DNA of 64,000 bases from Maratus speciosus. Taxonomy: Eukaryota > Arthropoda > Arachnida > Araneae > Salticidae. Below are positions 24,207 to 36,350 of the stretch, piece by piece (position 1 is the first letter of the stretch; each line of letters starts with the position of its first letter). The notes below the pieces were generated by a model, which was not told the DNA's origin, ran no database searches, and saw only the letters and a list, made by a program, of their open reading frames with translations. The position numbers and the translations under genes are program-made. Location of the stretch: the NCBI GenBank assembly GCA_963932465.1, contig OZ010793.1, forward strand, positions 259,715,696-259,779,695, in the 5' to 3' direction.

Positions 24207-24697
24207 TATAAATATTTAAATTTCCTTGAGCAAGAAATAATGAGTGTTCATAGACTACAGAAAAAAAATTATTGAAAACAAACCAAAACTGAAACTACCA
24301 TTGTGTTGTGTCAGTGTTTAAAATATTGAATGATTAGTAAAATTTGTATTGTATGTAATTTAAATTTTTTTAAAAAAAAGTTAGCTATTAAATGTATTAA
24401 ACCGATGTTGCATAATTTTTTTCTTTTCCATTGTGATTGTAATTTTTATGCAGTTGTTTCTAATTTATAGTCAGACTTTAAAAAATAAAATGTAAACAAA
24501 GGGATGATCTATAACCCACAAAAATGTATAATCCACAAAACCCTCGGTCTCTAAGTAGCAGATTTCACAGATTGACTGTATTCATATTCGAGTTATTTAT
24601 TTATTAATCTTAACGACAGTGCTGCATTCTATCCTAAAAATATCTGTATTCTTGAAACAGGAGGTAGAAGATATAAAAATAAATTGTAAGTACTATG

Positions 24698-26321
24698 CAG
24701 GGTAGTTTGATTTAAATCGCAATTTAAATCATGATTTAAATCAAATGATTTTTTTTAAAAAATCGTTGATTTAAATCAGTTTTTTTTTTTAACATTGATA
24801 TTTATAGGTTAAATAAGAATCAAATTCATCATTTATGTTATAAGAAAAGTAATCATTCATTTCAGATTAAAAATTATTTTGTAATAACATTAAATAAAAC
24901 TTTTATAAGTTCAAAATACTATTATTTTATGAAAGTAAATGCAATTGTGTTAAAAATATTATCAATCCATAGTGTATTCCTCAAAAATATTGATAAATGC
25001 TCTCTCATTTTTAAATTGTTTTCTTTTTTAGATGATCAGTTCATTTTTGCAAGTTAAATGCTTAAGCTATAGTTAGTACCTTATTCATGTGCCTGTCCAG
25101 GATTTGTGAAGTTTTATTTATTGAAAAATCTAACTACGATTTTGTGAATTTGAAAAAATCATTATATATAGATTCTTGTTTATGTTTTTAATAGGATCAT
25201 TTATTTATACATATATAAAAAAAGCGTATGTAATAGATACTTTGTTGACTTCAGCTGTTTTGTGACAAGTTAAATTTTATTTTAAAATAATTTGCAAAAG
25301 TTTGTGGCGACAGAAAAGTTTAGGGAAAGGTCTATTTTGAAGACAAAGAATTTTGTGAAGGGCCCTGTTTTAAGATGAAAATTTGCGTGAAGTGTCTTGT
25401 CTAAATATTTAAAAAATTGTGAAAGGCCCTTTAAAGGACCTAAATTTTTCTTAAACAAATCCCTGTTATTTCTAAGCTAAGCAGCGATTCCTACTGTCAG
25501 TGAGCATGATTGATTGTTGAAATTGTCAACGGCTGAGGAGATAACACTGACAGTTGATAGTTTTAAGCTTTCAGTTATGTGATTATTTTTCAACTGGTAA
25601 CTATTTTGTCAATTATTAGATTAGTATAGTATTGTGTGAATCAAAAGTTGGAACAATAATGCCATTTACCAATACTAAGTACGGTTACAGAGAGCTTTTG
25701 GATTTTTTGATACATAAGAAAAGTGGTTCACAGAAAAAAAGATCCAATGAGGCTTTATTTTACCGAAAAAAATACTATTTTTGGAAAAGGTGTAATAGTA
25801 ATATGCAAATAGTGTAGTGATAAAATGATGGAGATTATGGCAAGAATGTAAAACACAAATAAACTTGCAGTCTATGTGATAACATTCATGAATCTGAATC
25901 TGCAATGGAATACACATATACATTTAAAATTCTTTGTTACATTTATTATGTGTTTACATATTATTGGAGTAACACATTAATGAAAAATAAATAACTTTAA
26001 ATTAACTAGAAATTTATACACAGAACATGCATAGATTTATGTATAACAATTTAAATTTAATAGTAGAATAATAAAAGTTTAAGTTTCAAGTGAATCTTTT
26101 AAATTTGTTTGAAAGAATTTTTAATTTTTAATTAAAATATCTTGAATTCTTATCTAGGAAATGTAATGAAATTAATAGAAATGTGTAAATCTATACAGAA
26201 GAAATAAATAAATACATGCACGTACATAAATAAGTACACCAATAATATTAATAAAAAAAAATCCGATTTAAATCAAATAAATCGGATTTTTTTTTAAAAA
26301 TCGTGATTTTTACCAACCCTG
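24698..26321. mobile_element. hAT-type non-autonomous element
   Basis: Left end CAGGGTAGTTTGATTTAAATC and right end ACCAACCCTG form hAT-like termini. Flanks are GTACTATG (24690-24697) and GTACTAGG (26322-26329), matching at seven of eight positions. Both subtermini carry GATTTAAATCA-type palindromes. A 61-codon open frame near 25632 is unrecognised and could be a remnant. About 1.6 kb, with no DDE domain. Confidence 0.8.
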
Positions 26322-26829
26322 GTACTAGGTCCATTCCTTACATTGATACTTTTGGACACATAGGTTAACTTGGCACTGTTCATTGATATACTTCGGTTAA
26401 ATCTATTATTTATTTATTCATTTTTTTGTCATTTTTGGCAGAGTAGAAATAAATGATATCAATGTTTTTTATTTAAATTTATCTTTTAAAAATTTAATTT
26501 CTTAATTTTTAAAAATAAAAATGTTTTTAGATGGCCTATGTGTTTATCAATTGATGTGTCTGTATGTTTGTATAAATGTTATGCCCTACATACTCGGTGA
26601 ATGTATATCCATTAGAATTTAATGAATTCTGTAAGTATCATGGAATAAAAGGTGTTAGAGCAGGTTGAACACTAGATTCAATAAAAGTTTGTTCATTCAT
26701 CTATTTAATAGACCATGAATAATAATGGTACCCTCCTCCCCCTACCCCCCAAAAAAAGTTAAAATATTATCTTATACTATAATGCGAGCAAAAATTGTGT
26801 GTGTGTGTATGTAAATTTTATCTTAAAAA

Positions 26830-29800
26830 CGGCTCTAACGATTTTGAGGAAATTTTGTATTTTATCATTTTCGGGCATGATAAGACCATTGGGCTAGGTC
26901 ACGTGTTCGAGAAAATTCGATTAGTGGGTCATTTTGGGTCGTAATGGGTCAAGATCAAGCTAATTATATCTAAAAAACGGCTCAATCGATTTTGACCAAA
27001 TTTCACATCCAACCGTTTTTCGACACGAAGAAACTTTTGGGCTAGGTCACATGTTCGAGAAACTTCGATTAGTGGGTCATTTTTGGGTCACTATGGGTCA
27101 AGTCAATTTTATCTAAAAAAACGGCTCTAACGATTTTCACTAAACTCTATATTCTACAGTTTTGGATTACGAGAAAACTATTGGGCTAAGTCACATGTTC
27201 GAGAAAATTCGATTAGTGGGTCATTTTTGGGTCACCGTGGGTCAAGCTAAGTTTATCTATATAACTTCTTTAACAATTTTGACGAAATTTTACACCCTAC
27301 TATTTTCGGGCACGAAAGGACCATTGGGATGGGTCCCTTTTCGAGAAAATTCCATTAGTGGGTCATAATGGGTCAGGGTCAAGTTAATTATATCTAGAGA
27401 ACAGCTCAATCGATTTTGACTAAATTTTGTATCTAGCCATTTTCGGGCACGAAAAGATCATTGAGATGGGTCTCATGTTCGAGAAAATTCAATTTGTGGG
27501 TCATTTTGGGTCATAATTGGTCAGGGTCAAATTAATTATATCTAGAGAACGGCTCAATCGATTTTGACAAAATTTTGTATTTTACCATTTTTGGGCATGA
27601 TAAGACCATTGGGCTAGGTCACGTGTTCGAGAAAATTCGATTAGTGGGTCATAATGGGTCAAGGTCAAGCTAATTATATCTAAAAAACAGCTCAATCGAT
27701 TTTGACCAAATTTCACATACAACCGTTTTTCGACACGAAGAAACTATTGGGCTAGTTCTCATGTTCGAGAAACTTCGATTAGTGGGTCATTTTCGAGTCA
27801 CTATGGGTCAAGCAAATTTTATCTAAAAAACGGCTAAAATTTTGCACCCTACTGTTTTTGGGCATGAAAAGACCATTGGGATGGGTCCCGTGTTCAAGAA
27901 AATTTGATTAGTGGGTCATTTTTGGGTCACCGTGGGTCAAGCTAAGTTTATCTAGATAACTTCTTTAACGATTTTGACGAAATTTTGCACCCTACTGTTT
28001 TCAGGCACGAAAAGACCATTGGGATGGGTCTCGTGTTCGAGAAAATTCTATTAGTGGGTCATTTTGGGTCATAATGGGTCAAGTTAAATATAACTAGAGA
28101 ACGGCTCAATCGATTTTGATTAAATTTTGTATCTAACCATTTTTGGGCACGAAAAGACCATTGGGATGGGTCACGTATTCGAGAAAATTCGATTAGTGGG
28201 TCATTTTTTGGGTCACTGTGGGTCAAGCTATTTTTATCTAAAAAACGGCTCTAACGATTTTCACTAAACTCTATATTCTACAGTTTTGGATTACGAAAAG
28301 ACCATTGAGCTAAGTCACATGTTTGAGGAAATTCAATTAGTGAGTCATTTTTGGGTCACAGTGGGTCAAGCTATGTTTATCTAGATAACGGCTCTAACGA
28401 TTTTGACGAAATTTTGCACCCTACTGTTTTCGGGCATGAAAAGACAATTTGGATTCGTCTCGTGTTCGAGAAAATTTGATTAGTGGGCCATTTTGGGTCA
28501 GGGTCAAGCTAATTATATCTAGAGAACAGCTCAATCAATTTCGACTAAATTTTGTATCTAACCATTTTCGGGCAACAAAAAAAACCATTGGGATGGGTAA
28601 CATGTTTAAGAAAATTCGATTAGTGGGTCATTTTTGGGTCACCGTGGGTCCAGCTAAGTTTATCTATATAACGGCATTACGATTTGATGAAATTCTGTAA
28701 TCTATCATTTTCGGGCATGAACAGACCATTGGGATGGGTCACGTGTTTGAGAAAATTCGATTAGTGGGTCATTATGGGTCAGGGTCAAGCTAATTATATC
28801 TAAAAAACGGCTCAAGACATTTTGACAAAATTTTTTAATGTACGGCCGTTTCTGGTCATGAGAGGACCATTGGGCTAAGTCACATGTTCAAGAAAATTCA
28901 ATTAGTGTGTCATTTTGGGTCACAATGGGCCAGGGTCAAGCTAATTGAATCTAAAAACATGCTCAAAACATTTTGACCAAATTTTATATTACGTATGCCG
29001 TTTCTGGGCATGAGAAGAGAATTGGGCTAAGTCACATGTTCGAGAAAATTCGATTAGTGGGTCATTTTGGATCACAATGGGTCAGGGTCCAGCTAACTGT
29101 ATCTAAAAAACGGCTTAAATGATTTTGACTAAATTTTGTATTATTTGGGCCCGAGAAGACCATTGGGCTAGGTTGCATGTTCAAGAAAAATCGATTAGGG
29201 GGTCATTTTGGATCACAATGGATCAGGGTCAAGCTAATTGTATTTAAAAAGTGCTTCAAAACATTTTGAGATAATTTTGTATAATACCGTTTCCGGGCAT
29301 GATAAGAGCATTGGGCAGGGTCGCACATTCAAGAAAATTCAATCAATGGGTCATTTTGGGTCCTAATGGATCAGGATCAAGCTAACTGTATCTAAAAAAC
29401 TGCTCAAAAGATTTTGACAAAACTTTGTACTACACCGTTTCTGGACAAGATAAAACCATTGGGCTGGGTCGCATGCTCAAGAAAATTCTATTAATGTGTC
29501 ATTTTGGTGATAATGGGTCGGGGTCAAGCTAACGGCATCTCAAAAAGGTTCAAACAATTTTTTTTTGTTATACCGTTTCACAGTACAAAAAGACCATTGA
29601 AATAGCTCACATCTGTCGATAAATTTTGGTTAGTGGTTTTTTGAATCAACGTGGATCAAGCTTATTTTACCTAGAAAACGACTAACGATTTCCACTAAAT
29701 TTTGTATTCCATCGTTTTCAGGCTCAAGAAGAGCATTTTGATAAGTCGCATGTTCGAAAAAATTCGATTAGTGGGTCAATTTGGGTCACTATGTTTCACG
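26830..29800. repeat. ~145-bp satellite, about 20 units, inside the Helitron
   Basis: Each unit has in order CGGCTCAATCGATTTTGAC (or CTCTAACGATTTT), a TTTTCGGGCA-like block, AGACCATTGGGATGGGTCA, GTTCGAGAAAATTCGATTAG, TGGGTCAT and a GTGGGTCAAGCTAA-like block. Spacing of the ATTAGTGGGTCAT core is about 130-150 bp (26930, 27069, 27214, 27354 and so on). Units at the right end (after ~28850) are more diverged. Alternating unit variants suggest higher-order structure. Confidence 0.92.
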
Positions 29801-29877
29801 GTCTAGCTAATTGCATCTAAAACAGCAAGAATGATTCAGTGGGAAAAATATATCGAGATAAACAGAAAGCTAATTTT

Positions 29878-29907
29878 GACCGAGCTTAGCTCGGTCATTC
29901 CTGCTAG
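29878..29907 (+). terminator. Helitron 3' terminal hairpin and CTAG
   Basis: An 8-bp perfect stem with a TTA loop, seven bases, then CTAG. In Helitrons this structure serves as the rolling-circle replication terminator, not a transcription terminator. Confidence 0.85.
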
Positions 29908-31461
29908 TAGTAATTAACTCTCTGAGCATATGAGGGCTTTGCTGATTTTTTATTACACTGTCATTGTAAATTGTCTTTCACGATGTAGTTTTAAAATACC
30001 TTTCACATTCCTCTATCTAAGGAATTTCTTACAGCGGTTCTCAAATCCAAAGTAACAACTTTTTTAAATTTTTAAGTTATAATTCTCTCTTGTTCAGAAA
30101 AGCATGCAATTGGCAGATGTTGTTATTCAGAAACCACATGATCAAAAGACTTTTTCCATTTTTTGGCAAATGCAAAAGATCTTTCAGAAAATACTGTCAA
30201 AGTTGATGTTTTGAACCGAATTTCTGGACGAAAGGAGAAATACCAGTCAGTGAAGGGAGAAAAACCCAAAATTGCTCATAACTCAATAAATAATTTATTT
30301 ACCAAAAAATAGAAAAAGTCTTTCGATTCCAAATTGCTTCCATAGTCAGCCCTGCTAATTTTGTGCCTTTACATTTAAAAATAAGTCAGTAAATGTTTCA
30401 GAAAGTTTCAGGCTTGAGTTGTGTACTTAAGTGCCTTAAGAATAATTAAGTTAAAAAAAAAAAAATACTTTAGAGAACTACCAGTTTAGGATGTTTTTGG
30501 AAAACAGAAAAATAAATTATTTTATAAAATTAATTTTAAGAATAGATATTTAAGGGATACAAAAGACATTTTAGCACCAAATTGTGAAAAGAAATTTAAA
30601 TTAACATGTATTTTATATGTATTTTTCTGAAAATACAGAAAAACTCTTAGGGGCCTAGAGGGTTATTAATAATATTGAACAAATTAAAAGAATTTGACAA
30701 GGAACTGGAAAAACTTGGTTGCTTAAAGTACATTTTTTCCTTTCTAAATTGGCAAGAAACCATGAATAACTCTAAAACATATTTAAAATAACATATAAAT
30801 GTATAATATGTCATATGATAATATAATTATTAATCATTTTTTTTAAATACCAGGATACATAAGATGAAATATATTAAGCAGGCAAATACTTTGTCAAGTA
30901 TTTTAAAGGTACAAGTCCTTAAAAATGTGTACTAAAATTGCTTTAAAATTTATTTATACATCTAAATACATCTTTAAGTGAAAGAAAAATGCAATAATAA
31001 TAATAATAACAAATTATAAAACCATTTTTATTAAAAGATAATAAGCAAATACATATATTTGCATGATATGAATGAACATTATTAAAAAAATAGAATTTGA
31101 TATTTATCTATCAATGTTACGGTTAAAACATAGATAAAAATAAATGCTGTAATAATAAAATATATATCAATACAAAAGAATACAATAACTTTTTAAACAT
31201 AAATTAATTTCAACAATGAAACAGTTGGTTAGTCTTTAAATAGATCAGTCTTTCATATTATCTTAAAGTAAAAGAAAGAAATGGTATAGTTTGATGTAAA
31301 ATCAAGAAGTAGAATATACTGAAGGAAATGGCAAATTTTCAGTAGGCTGTAACCTAAAAATATATAAATAAATAAATCTTAATGTTGTAAGGAGCCAGTC
31401 ATGGTTCATAAAAAAGTATATCATTTTTACAATTACACACTGTTTTACCTTTTATTAAATA
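29908..31461. other. AT-rich stretch between two Helitrons
   Basis: I recognise no gene or element. Short frames around 30090-30260 are no longer than expected by chance. Confidence 0.45.
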
Positions 31462-32897
31462 CTAGAAAGGTAGCCCGTCAAAAATGACGGAAATTTAGAT
31501 ATAAAGATATATACAACTCATGTGCAAGAATATGAGTTTTCTCGTTTGTTCCGCAGTGATAGATGAAAATAACACATTTTAATAACGAAACACATTTATG
31601 AAAAACTGTGTACAGTAGAAGACCACTAATCTGCACAGTTTGGTTCTAAGTGTTCTGCAGATTTGAGGATTTTTGCGGTCATGTCTATTCAGTCTTTATT
31701 TACATTTTTTTAAATTCATATATTGGACATTTTAGATTGTTAAGCCTTAAAAATAAATAAATTCCACACTTGAAGTAAGGTAAAAACTATTAAATTATCG
31801 TATACGATTTCATGAAATGGTATTATATGGTATTATATGTGTGTGCTTCACGATCTTGGTTACGACTTTGGCAAAATTGGCTACAACTTGTCATAATTCT
31901 AATAGTGTGGGCCTCTATAACAAAAAAGTAACCAGTTTTTAGTAAAACTTCTGATATAATGTAGTTTTCAAAAACTTGTGTAAAATTGCAGGCCGTTCTC
32001 ATGTTATGCCAGTCCTGGGAATAATATTTCTAACACTGAAGAGTTTCCATGTATATGTGGAATTTAGAAAAGCTTCTCTAAAAGAAAGGTCCTCTCAAAG
32101 TTTAATTGGGCCCTGATGTTGTTTACTGAAATCTAATAAATACAGTTATTTTGAATATTACAACAGAATTAAACAACTAAACTTATTTAACTTAAACTCG
32201 CTGTTACTTCCCGATGTTATTTTTTAGTATTAAGAAAGAAAATTATTAAATTTTTCAAATCATGCACATTTATCATTTTTTTCCGTCTTTAATAACTAAA
32301 TAATGAAAAAATATGCTTTTGTTCTGATCTCATAAATATGACAATAAAATAATGTAACTGAGAGACATTGCGAAATTAAATCTTTCTGATTTCAAACCAT
32401 AAACAAATGATACCGCCACCATTTTACCTACTATGACGTCATTAGAATATTGTCCATTGATTGTTGGAGAACTTACTTTGTGAATGATTACCTCAATGAT
32501 TTAATATTTTTTACGGCTCGCGATGAATGAATCACTTGTGTTTGTTTAGGTTTATGGAATGAGATATTAAGCCGTGAACCTAATTTCAACTAAAGTTATC
32601 CAAGGATATATGTATTTTTAATCGAAATTAAAAACAAAGCTTTGATCTCGAAATAAAAAGCTTTAGTTTGTATAATTGGTTATTTCTGTTAATTATTTAT
32701 TTAGGTACTTTTCCATTATAGCGCATTTTTAAAAAAAAGCTTGGCGTAATTCGGGCATCAGAAAGTGAGATATGTTGCCAAAATATACAGCTATGAAGAC
32801 AAATCTGATGAACTTTTACTTTTGTTTATATATGCACTTATATACATAAAAAAAAATCATTTCTAAATATATATAATATTTTTTATATACAAATTAC

Positions 32898-33202
32898 GGC
32901 ACAGATTTCAGATATGAACCGGGATACCTATGGCGCTAAAATGGTGTTATTTTGCCGGCTATTGTTTTTTATTTATTAATAAATTGTTTATTTACTTTTA
33001 TTTTCTGTTTTTAAATTATGTAAACTGTTTTGGTCTATAGTTATTATTCAAACTTTTATTTATTTATAGTTATTTCCTTTTCAAAATGATAGCAAATAAT
33101 TTAAAAATATATAAGTAACTGGTATTCGAAAGCGAGATTTCTGCCGAATTGGCGTCAGAGAAAAATCACGCCAACTCCGATGCGTATATGACATCTGTGC
33201 AA
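32898..33202. mobile_element. Diverged Merlin-type MITE copy
   Basis: Begins GGCACAGATTTCAGATATG and ends ATATGACATCTGTGC, like the copies at 33849 and 34211. It has an internal GAATTGGCGTCAGA block, and flanks AAATTAC on the left and AAAAATTAC on the right. It is longer and more diverged than the others. Confidence 0.55.
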
Positions 33203-33848
33203 AAATTACTTCTGTTTCGTTATAAAAATGGATAAATAGCTTTTTTTTTACATTAAATAAATTGTATACATGTGCAAAAAATTGCTTGTGAGTATGAAGC
33301 AGTAAATAGGTTGCCAGAAAATACGTTGGCAAACTTCTTTCTCGCCAAGAAACTTTTCTCCACAGTATTGTAGGTACATAAGCAATGATTGCTAGAAATG
33401 CATTTTTAATTAGGTATGATATGCGCTTTTATGTTTCACTACATTTATGCATACTATACCGTGTGTATAAATGCTACAGTTCATATGCAGGGCTACACAA
33501 AAGAATTCGTAAGGGTTACTGAGTATGAGAATAAATTGCTTAAAGGTGGTTTTTAAAGGAGTTATGCAGTTTTACGCTGAACTGCATTTAGATTACTAAG
33601 AAATGTTTTTAGAATATAGATAAAATGATATACAGGGTCACGCAAAGAATTGGATACATAACCGTCTAGGGATGATAATATCTGGAAATATGATTTCAGT
33701 AGCTTTAAAAGTAGTTTAAATAAAATGTTAGTTAAATAGTGGCATGTAATAATGGTACTATGGGCTATGGACGGTAACTGCTGAAATCAATTTTTAAAAA
33801 AATTTATGCTTTTTCTAAAATGTTTACTTATTTACCTTATTTCCCTAA

Positions 33849-34055
33849 GGCACAGATGTCATATTCGCCCCTTATTGGGGCAATTTTTTTCTGGCGCCAA
33901 TGTCATATATACACCGGGTACTTAACTCTCGCCAAAGTGACGTTATTTTGCTTGATATGGTAACCCGGATGTTGTTGTTTACGCTGTTGATGTTTTCGCC
34001 AAATTGGCGTCAGAAAAAAATCGCGCCAATATGGGGCGAATATGACATCTGTGCC
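33849..34055. mobile_element. 207-bp MITE with perfect 8-bp target duplication
   Basis: Terminal repeats GGCACAGATGTCATATTCGC and its mirror ending GACATCTGTGCC. Flanked by TTCCCTAA on both sides (33841-33848 and 34056-34063). An 8-bp duplication and GG-starting termini fit the Merlin superfamily, as does the transposase remnant nearby; hAT is an alternative. Confidence 0.88.
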
Positions 34056-34210
34056 TTCCCTAAATAACGAAGTTTTGTTAAAGCATTCAGGATGTGTTGG
34101 AAAGTGTTTCATATTCTATGCTTAACGCATGATTTTTCTTTCTTCTTTAGTCTTATTTTGCATTTATTTTATTCTTAATTTTTAGTCTTATACTGCTTTA
34201 TAGAAACTTT

Positions 34211-34588
34211 GGCACAGTTGTCATATATACCCCATATTGGAGCGATTGGCACAAATGTCATATTCGCCCCATATTGCCGCGATTTTTTTTCGGTTGCCAA
34301 TTTGGCGAAAACATCAACAGCATAAACAACATAATCCAGGTTACCACGTCAAGCAAAATAACGACACTTTGGCGCCAGTTAAGTACCCATTGCGTATATG
34401 ACATTGGCGTCAGAAAAAAATCGCGCCAATATGGGGCGAATATGACATCTGTGCCGAGCGATTTTTTCCGACGCCAATTTGGAGAAAACATCAACAGCAT
34501 AAACAACAACATCCGGGTTACCATATCAAACAAAATAACGACACTTTGGGGACAGTTAAGTACCCGTCGTGTATATGACATCTGTGCC
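34211..34588. mobile_element. MITE interrupted by a copy of its own family
   Basis: Outer copy with GGCACAGTTGTCATATATAC at the left and CATCTGTGCC at the right, flanked by an exact GAAACTTT (34203-34210 and 34589-34596). A second copy is inserted 37 bases in. Without it this copy is about 160 bp. Confidence 0.88.
34248..34455. mobile_element. MITE nested inside the 34211 MITE
   Basis: 208-bp copy of the GGCACA family, flanked by an exact GAGCGATT duplication (34240-34247 and 34456-34463). An open frame of about 110 codons on either strand spans both copies and is a by-product. Confidence 0.9.
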
Positions 34589-35051
34589 GAAACTTTAATA
34601 TTTAATGTTTAAACTCTTCGCTCCACTCACCTTGCATATAGTATAAACTATAACACAGATAGCGCAAAATAATAGACAGTTTGATACTTTTCCACTGTAG
34701 GGGCTTTGCCGTTTAAAAAAAAAAAAGTTTGGTGTAATTTGGGCATCAAAAAGTGAGATTTGGGTACTTTTCTGTTATGCGGATACCATTGTCGCCAAGC
34801 GTAATAGTTTGCGCAAAATGAAAATCACGTGAATTGAGGAGGCATTTGAAAAATAAAAGAAAAAATATTGTCGTACTAAAGTGAGCCTTTAAAAAATATA
34901 ACATTTGAAAATTCCAGACTTTTACGAACTATTTCATTAAATCACAAATATATATTTAAAATAATTGAACAAATAACTGTTATAAAATAAAGCAATAAAA
35001 TAAAACTCATATTAAACTGCTGGCATAAAATTACAAATATCTTTTAGCATT

Positions 35052-35134
35052 TTGAAATAATTGGCGCATTAGTATACGTTTTCCGTTATACGGACAGCAT
35101 GCCAAAATGTATGCTAATGCGCCAATTATTTCAA
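35052..35134. repeat. Palindrome with 26-bp arms
   Basis: TTGAAATAATTGGCGCATTA at 35052 is mirrored at 35109-35134 (25 of 26 bases) around a 31-bp loop. The loop region 35072-35114 is an inverted near-copy of 36429-36470. It could form a cruciform, and is probably a tiny internally deleted element. Confidence 0.8.
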
Positions 35135-35329
35135 CCCTGATCGTAGATTTTTATTGTAAACCATGCGAAACATTGTGATTTGTTATTTATGAAACGTGAA
35201 TCACGTGAAGGATTATTGTTTAACCTTAACCTTGGAAAGCTTTTTAATCTGCTATTAATCGAATTAAAAATGCTTTTTTTTTTTTATAAAGTTGTAGTTT
35301 ACTTTTACTGCTGATGCTGAGATAGATTT

Positions 35330-36042
35330 TATCATTTGGCAATTACCAGATGATGAGAAAGTTGTAATAAAACTGTTTCAGGAATTTGGAATTCTGCATA
35401 ATAAAAGATAGTGTTCAAAAAATCATGAAATGAAATTATGGATGAGTTCTGGAAATCCGAAATTGAGTTGCAGCTTACGATCATGCGAAGAAACCGTAGG
35501 AATACAACAAAAAAATTGGTTTAAAGGATCGCGGGTGACTTTTCTTAATGCTTTGAGGTTTATATATTTATCATGCAAAGAGTTGACATCGATTGAGTTT
35601 GGTGAGCTGCAACTTGATATGAACCACAACACAACAGTGGAATGGAATAGTTATTCGAGAGAAGTTTGTGCAAATCTTCATGTTCACGACCAAATAGAAA
35701 AATCGGTGGACCTAATAAAAATATAGAAGTAGATGAAAGTCTTGTATTATTTATACAGATTGCCGGAAAGGATATAAAACAGATGAACTGCTAAGTGCTG
35801 GTTATGATCATTTCACAGTAAATCACAAATACAATTTTGTCGACCCTAATACTGGATGTCATACTCCAAATGTTCAGAGAATATGGGGCATCGCAAAATG
35901 GCGCAATAAAAGACATCGGGGAGCTGTTCGTCATCATTTAGAGTCGTATCTCATAGATTTTATGTGGCGACGCCTTCGTTCAAAAAATGAAATGTTTACT
36001 GCAATGCTGAAAGATATTTATAATTTTATGGCAGCAGTTTAA
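35330..36042 (+). pseudogene. IS1595/ISXO2-like (Merlin) transposase remnant
   Basis: In shifting frames the plus strand reads GPNKNIEVDES, the first catalytic-Asp region of the ISXO2-like DDE domain. It then reads KTDELLSAGYDHFTVNHKYN, FVDPNTGCHTPNVQRIWGIA, RHRGAVRHHLESYLIDFMW, and stops at TAA. The order HFTVNH, FVDP-TG-HTQ/PN-E/Q--W and HL-SYL-DFMWR is characteristic of the family. Frameshifts and stops are present, and the stretch between the first Asp and the second block is shortened by roughly 50-60 residues. The copy is dead. Fragments at 35430-35726 include the preceding open frame in a different phase. It supports classing the surrounding elements as Merlin. Confidence 0.75.
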
Positions 36043-36143
36043 TATGATTTTTTATTTTATTACTTTATTGTATAACAGTTATTTGTTCACTTATTTTAAG
36101 TATATATTTGTGATTTAATAAAATAGTTCGTAAAAGTTTGTAA

Positions 36144-36350
36144 GGTACAGATGTCATATTCGCCCCATATTGGCGCGATTTTTTTCTGTCGCCAATATCA
36201 TATAGGCAACAGGTACTTAACTTGTGCCAAAGTGTCATTATTTTGCTTGATGTGGTAACCCGGATTATGTTGTTTATGCTGTTGAGGTTTTCGCCAAATT
36301 GGCAACCGAAAAAAATCACGCCAATGTGGGGCGAATATGACATCTGTGCC
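36144..36350. mobile_element. GGCACA-family MITE, third intact-size copy
   Basis: 207 bp, GGTACAGATGTCATATTCGC to CATCTGTGCC, closely similar to 33849-34055. Flanks are GTTTGTAA and GTTTCAAT, a partly preserved duplication. It lies just downstream of the transposase remnant inside the Merlin-type element. Confidence 0.82.

Larger units (their letters stand above)
26770..29907 (+). mobile_element. Non-autonomous Helitron expanded by internal satellite
   Basis: The 5' end is TCTTATACTATAATGCGAGC, starting with TC and preceded by A. The 3' end is a perfect 8-bp stem, GACCGAGC-TTA-GCTCGGTC (29878-29896), then 7 bases and CTAG followed by T. TC at the 5' end, a hairpin shortly before CTRR, and insertion between A and T are the textbook Helitron termini. 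There are no TIRs or target duplication, as expected. Nearly all the interior is a ~145-bp tandem repeat. No Rep/helicase is present. Confidence 0.88.

Noticed and set aside
26770..29907. CRISPR-like repeat array
   Set aside because: Units are ~145 bp and continuous, without unique spacers, and lie within Helitron ends in a eukaryotic genome.
33481..33660. Two CAGGG starts (CAGGGCTACACAAAAGAAT and CAGGGTCACGCAAAGAATT) as a transposon pair
   Set aside because: They are in direct, not inverted, orientation and no partner ends were found; possibly two fragments of a Tc1-like family.
34258..34612. Overlapping 107-112 codon frames on both strands
   Set aside because: They span two nested MITE copies, which explains their mirrored sequence.
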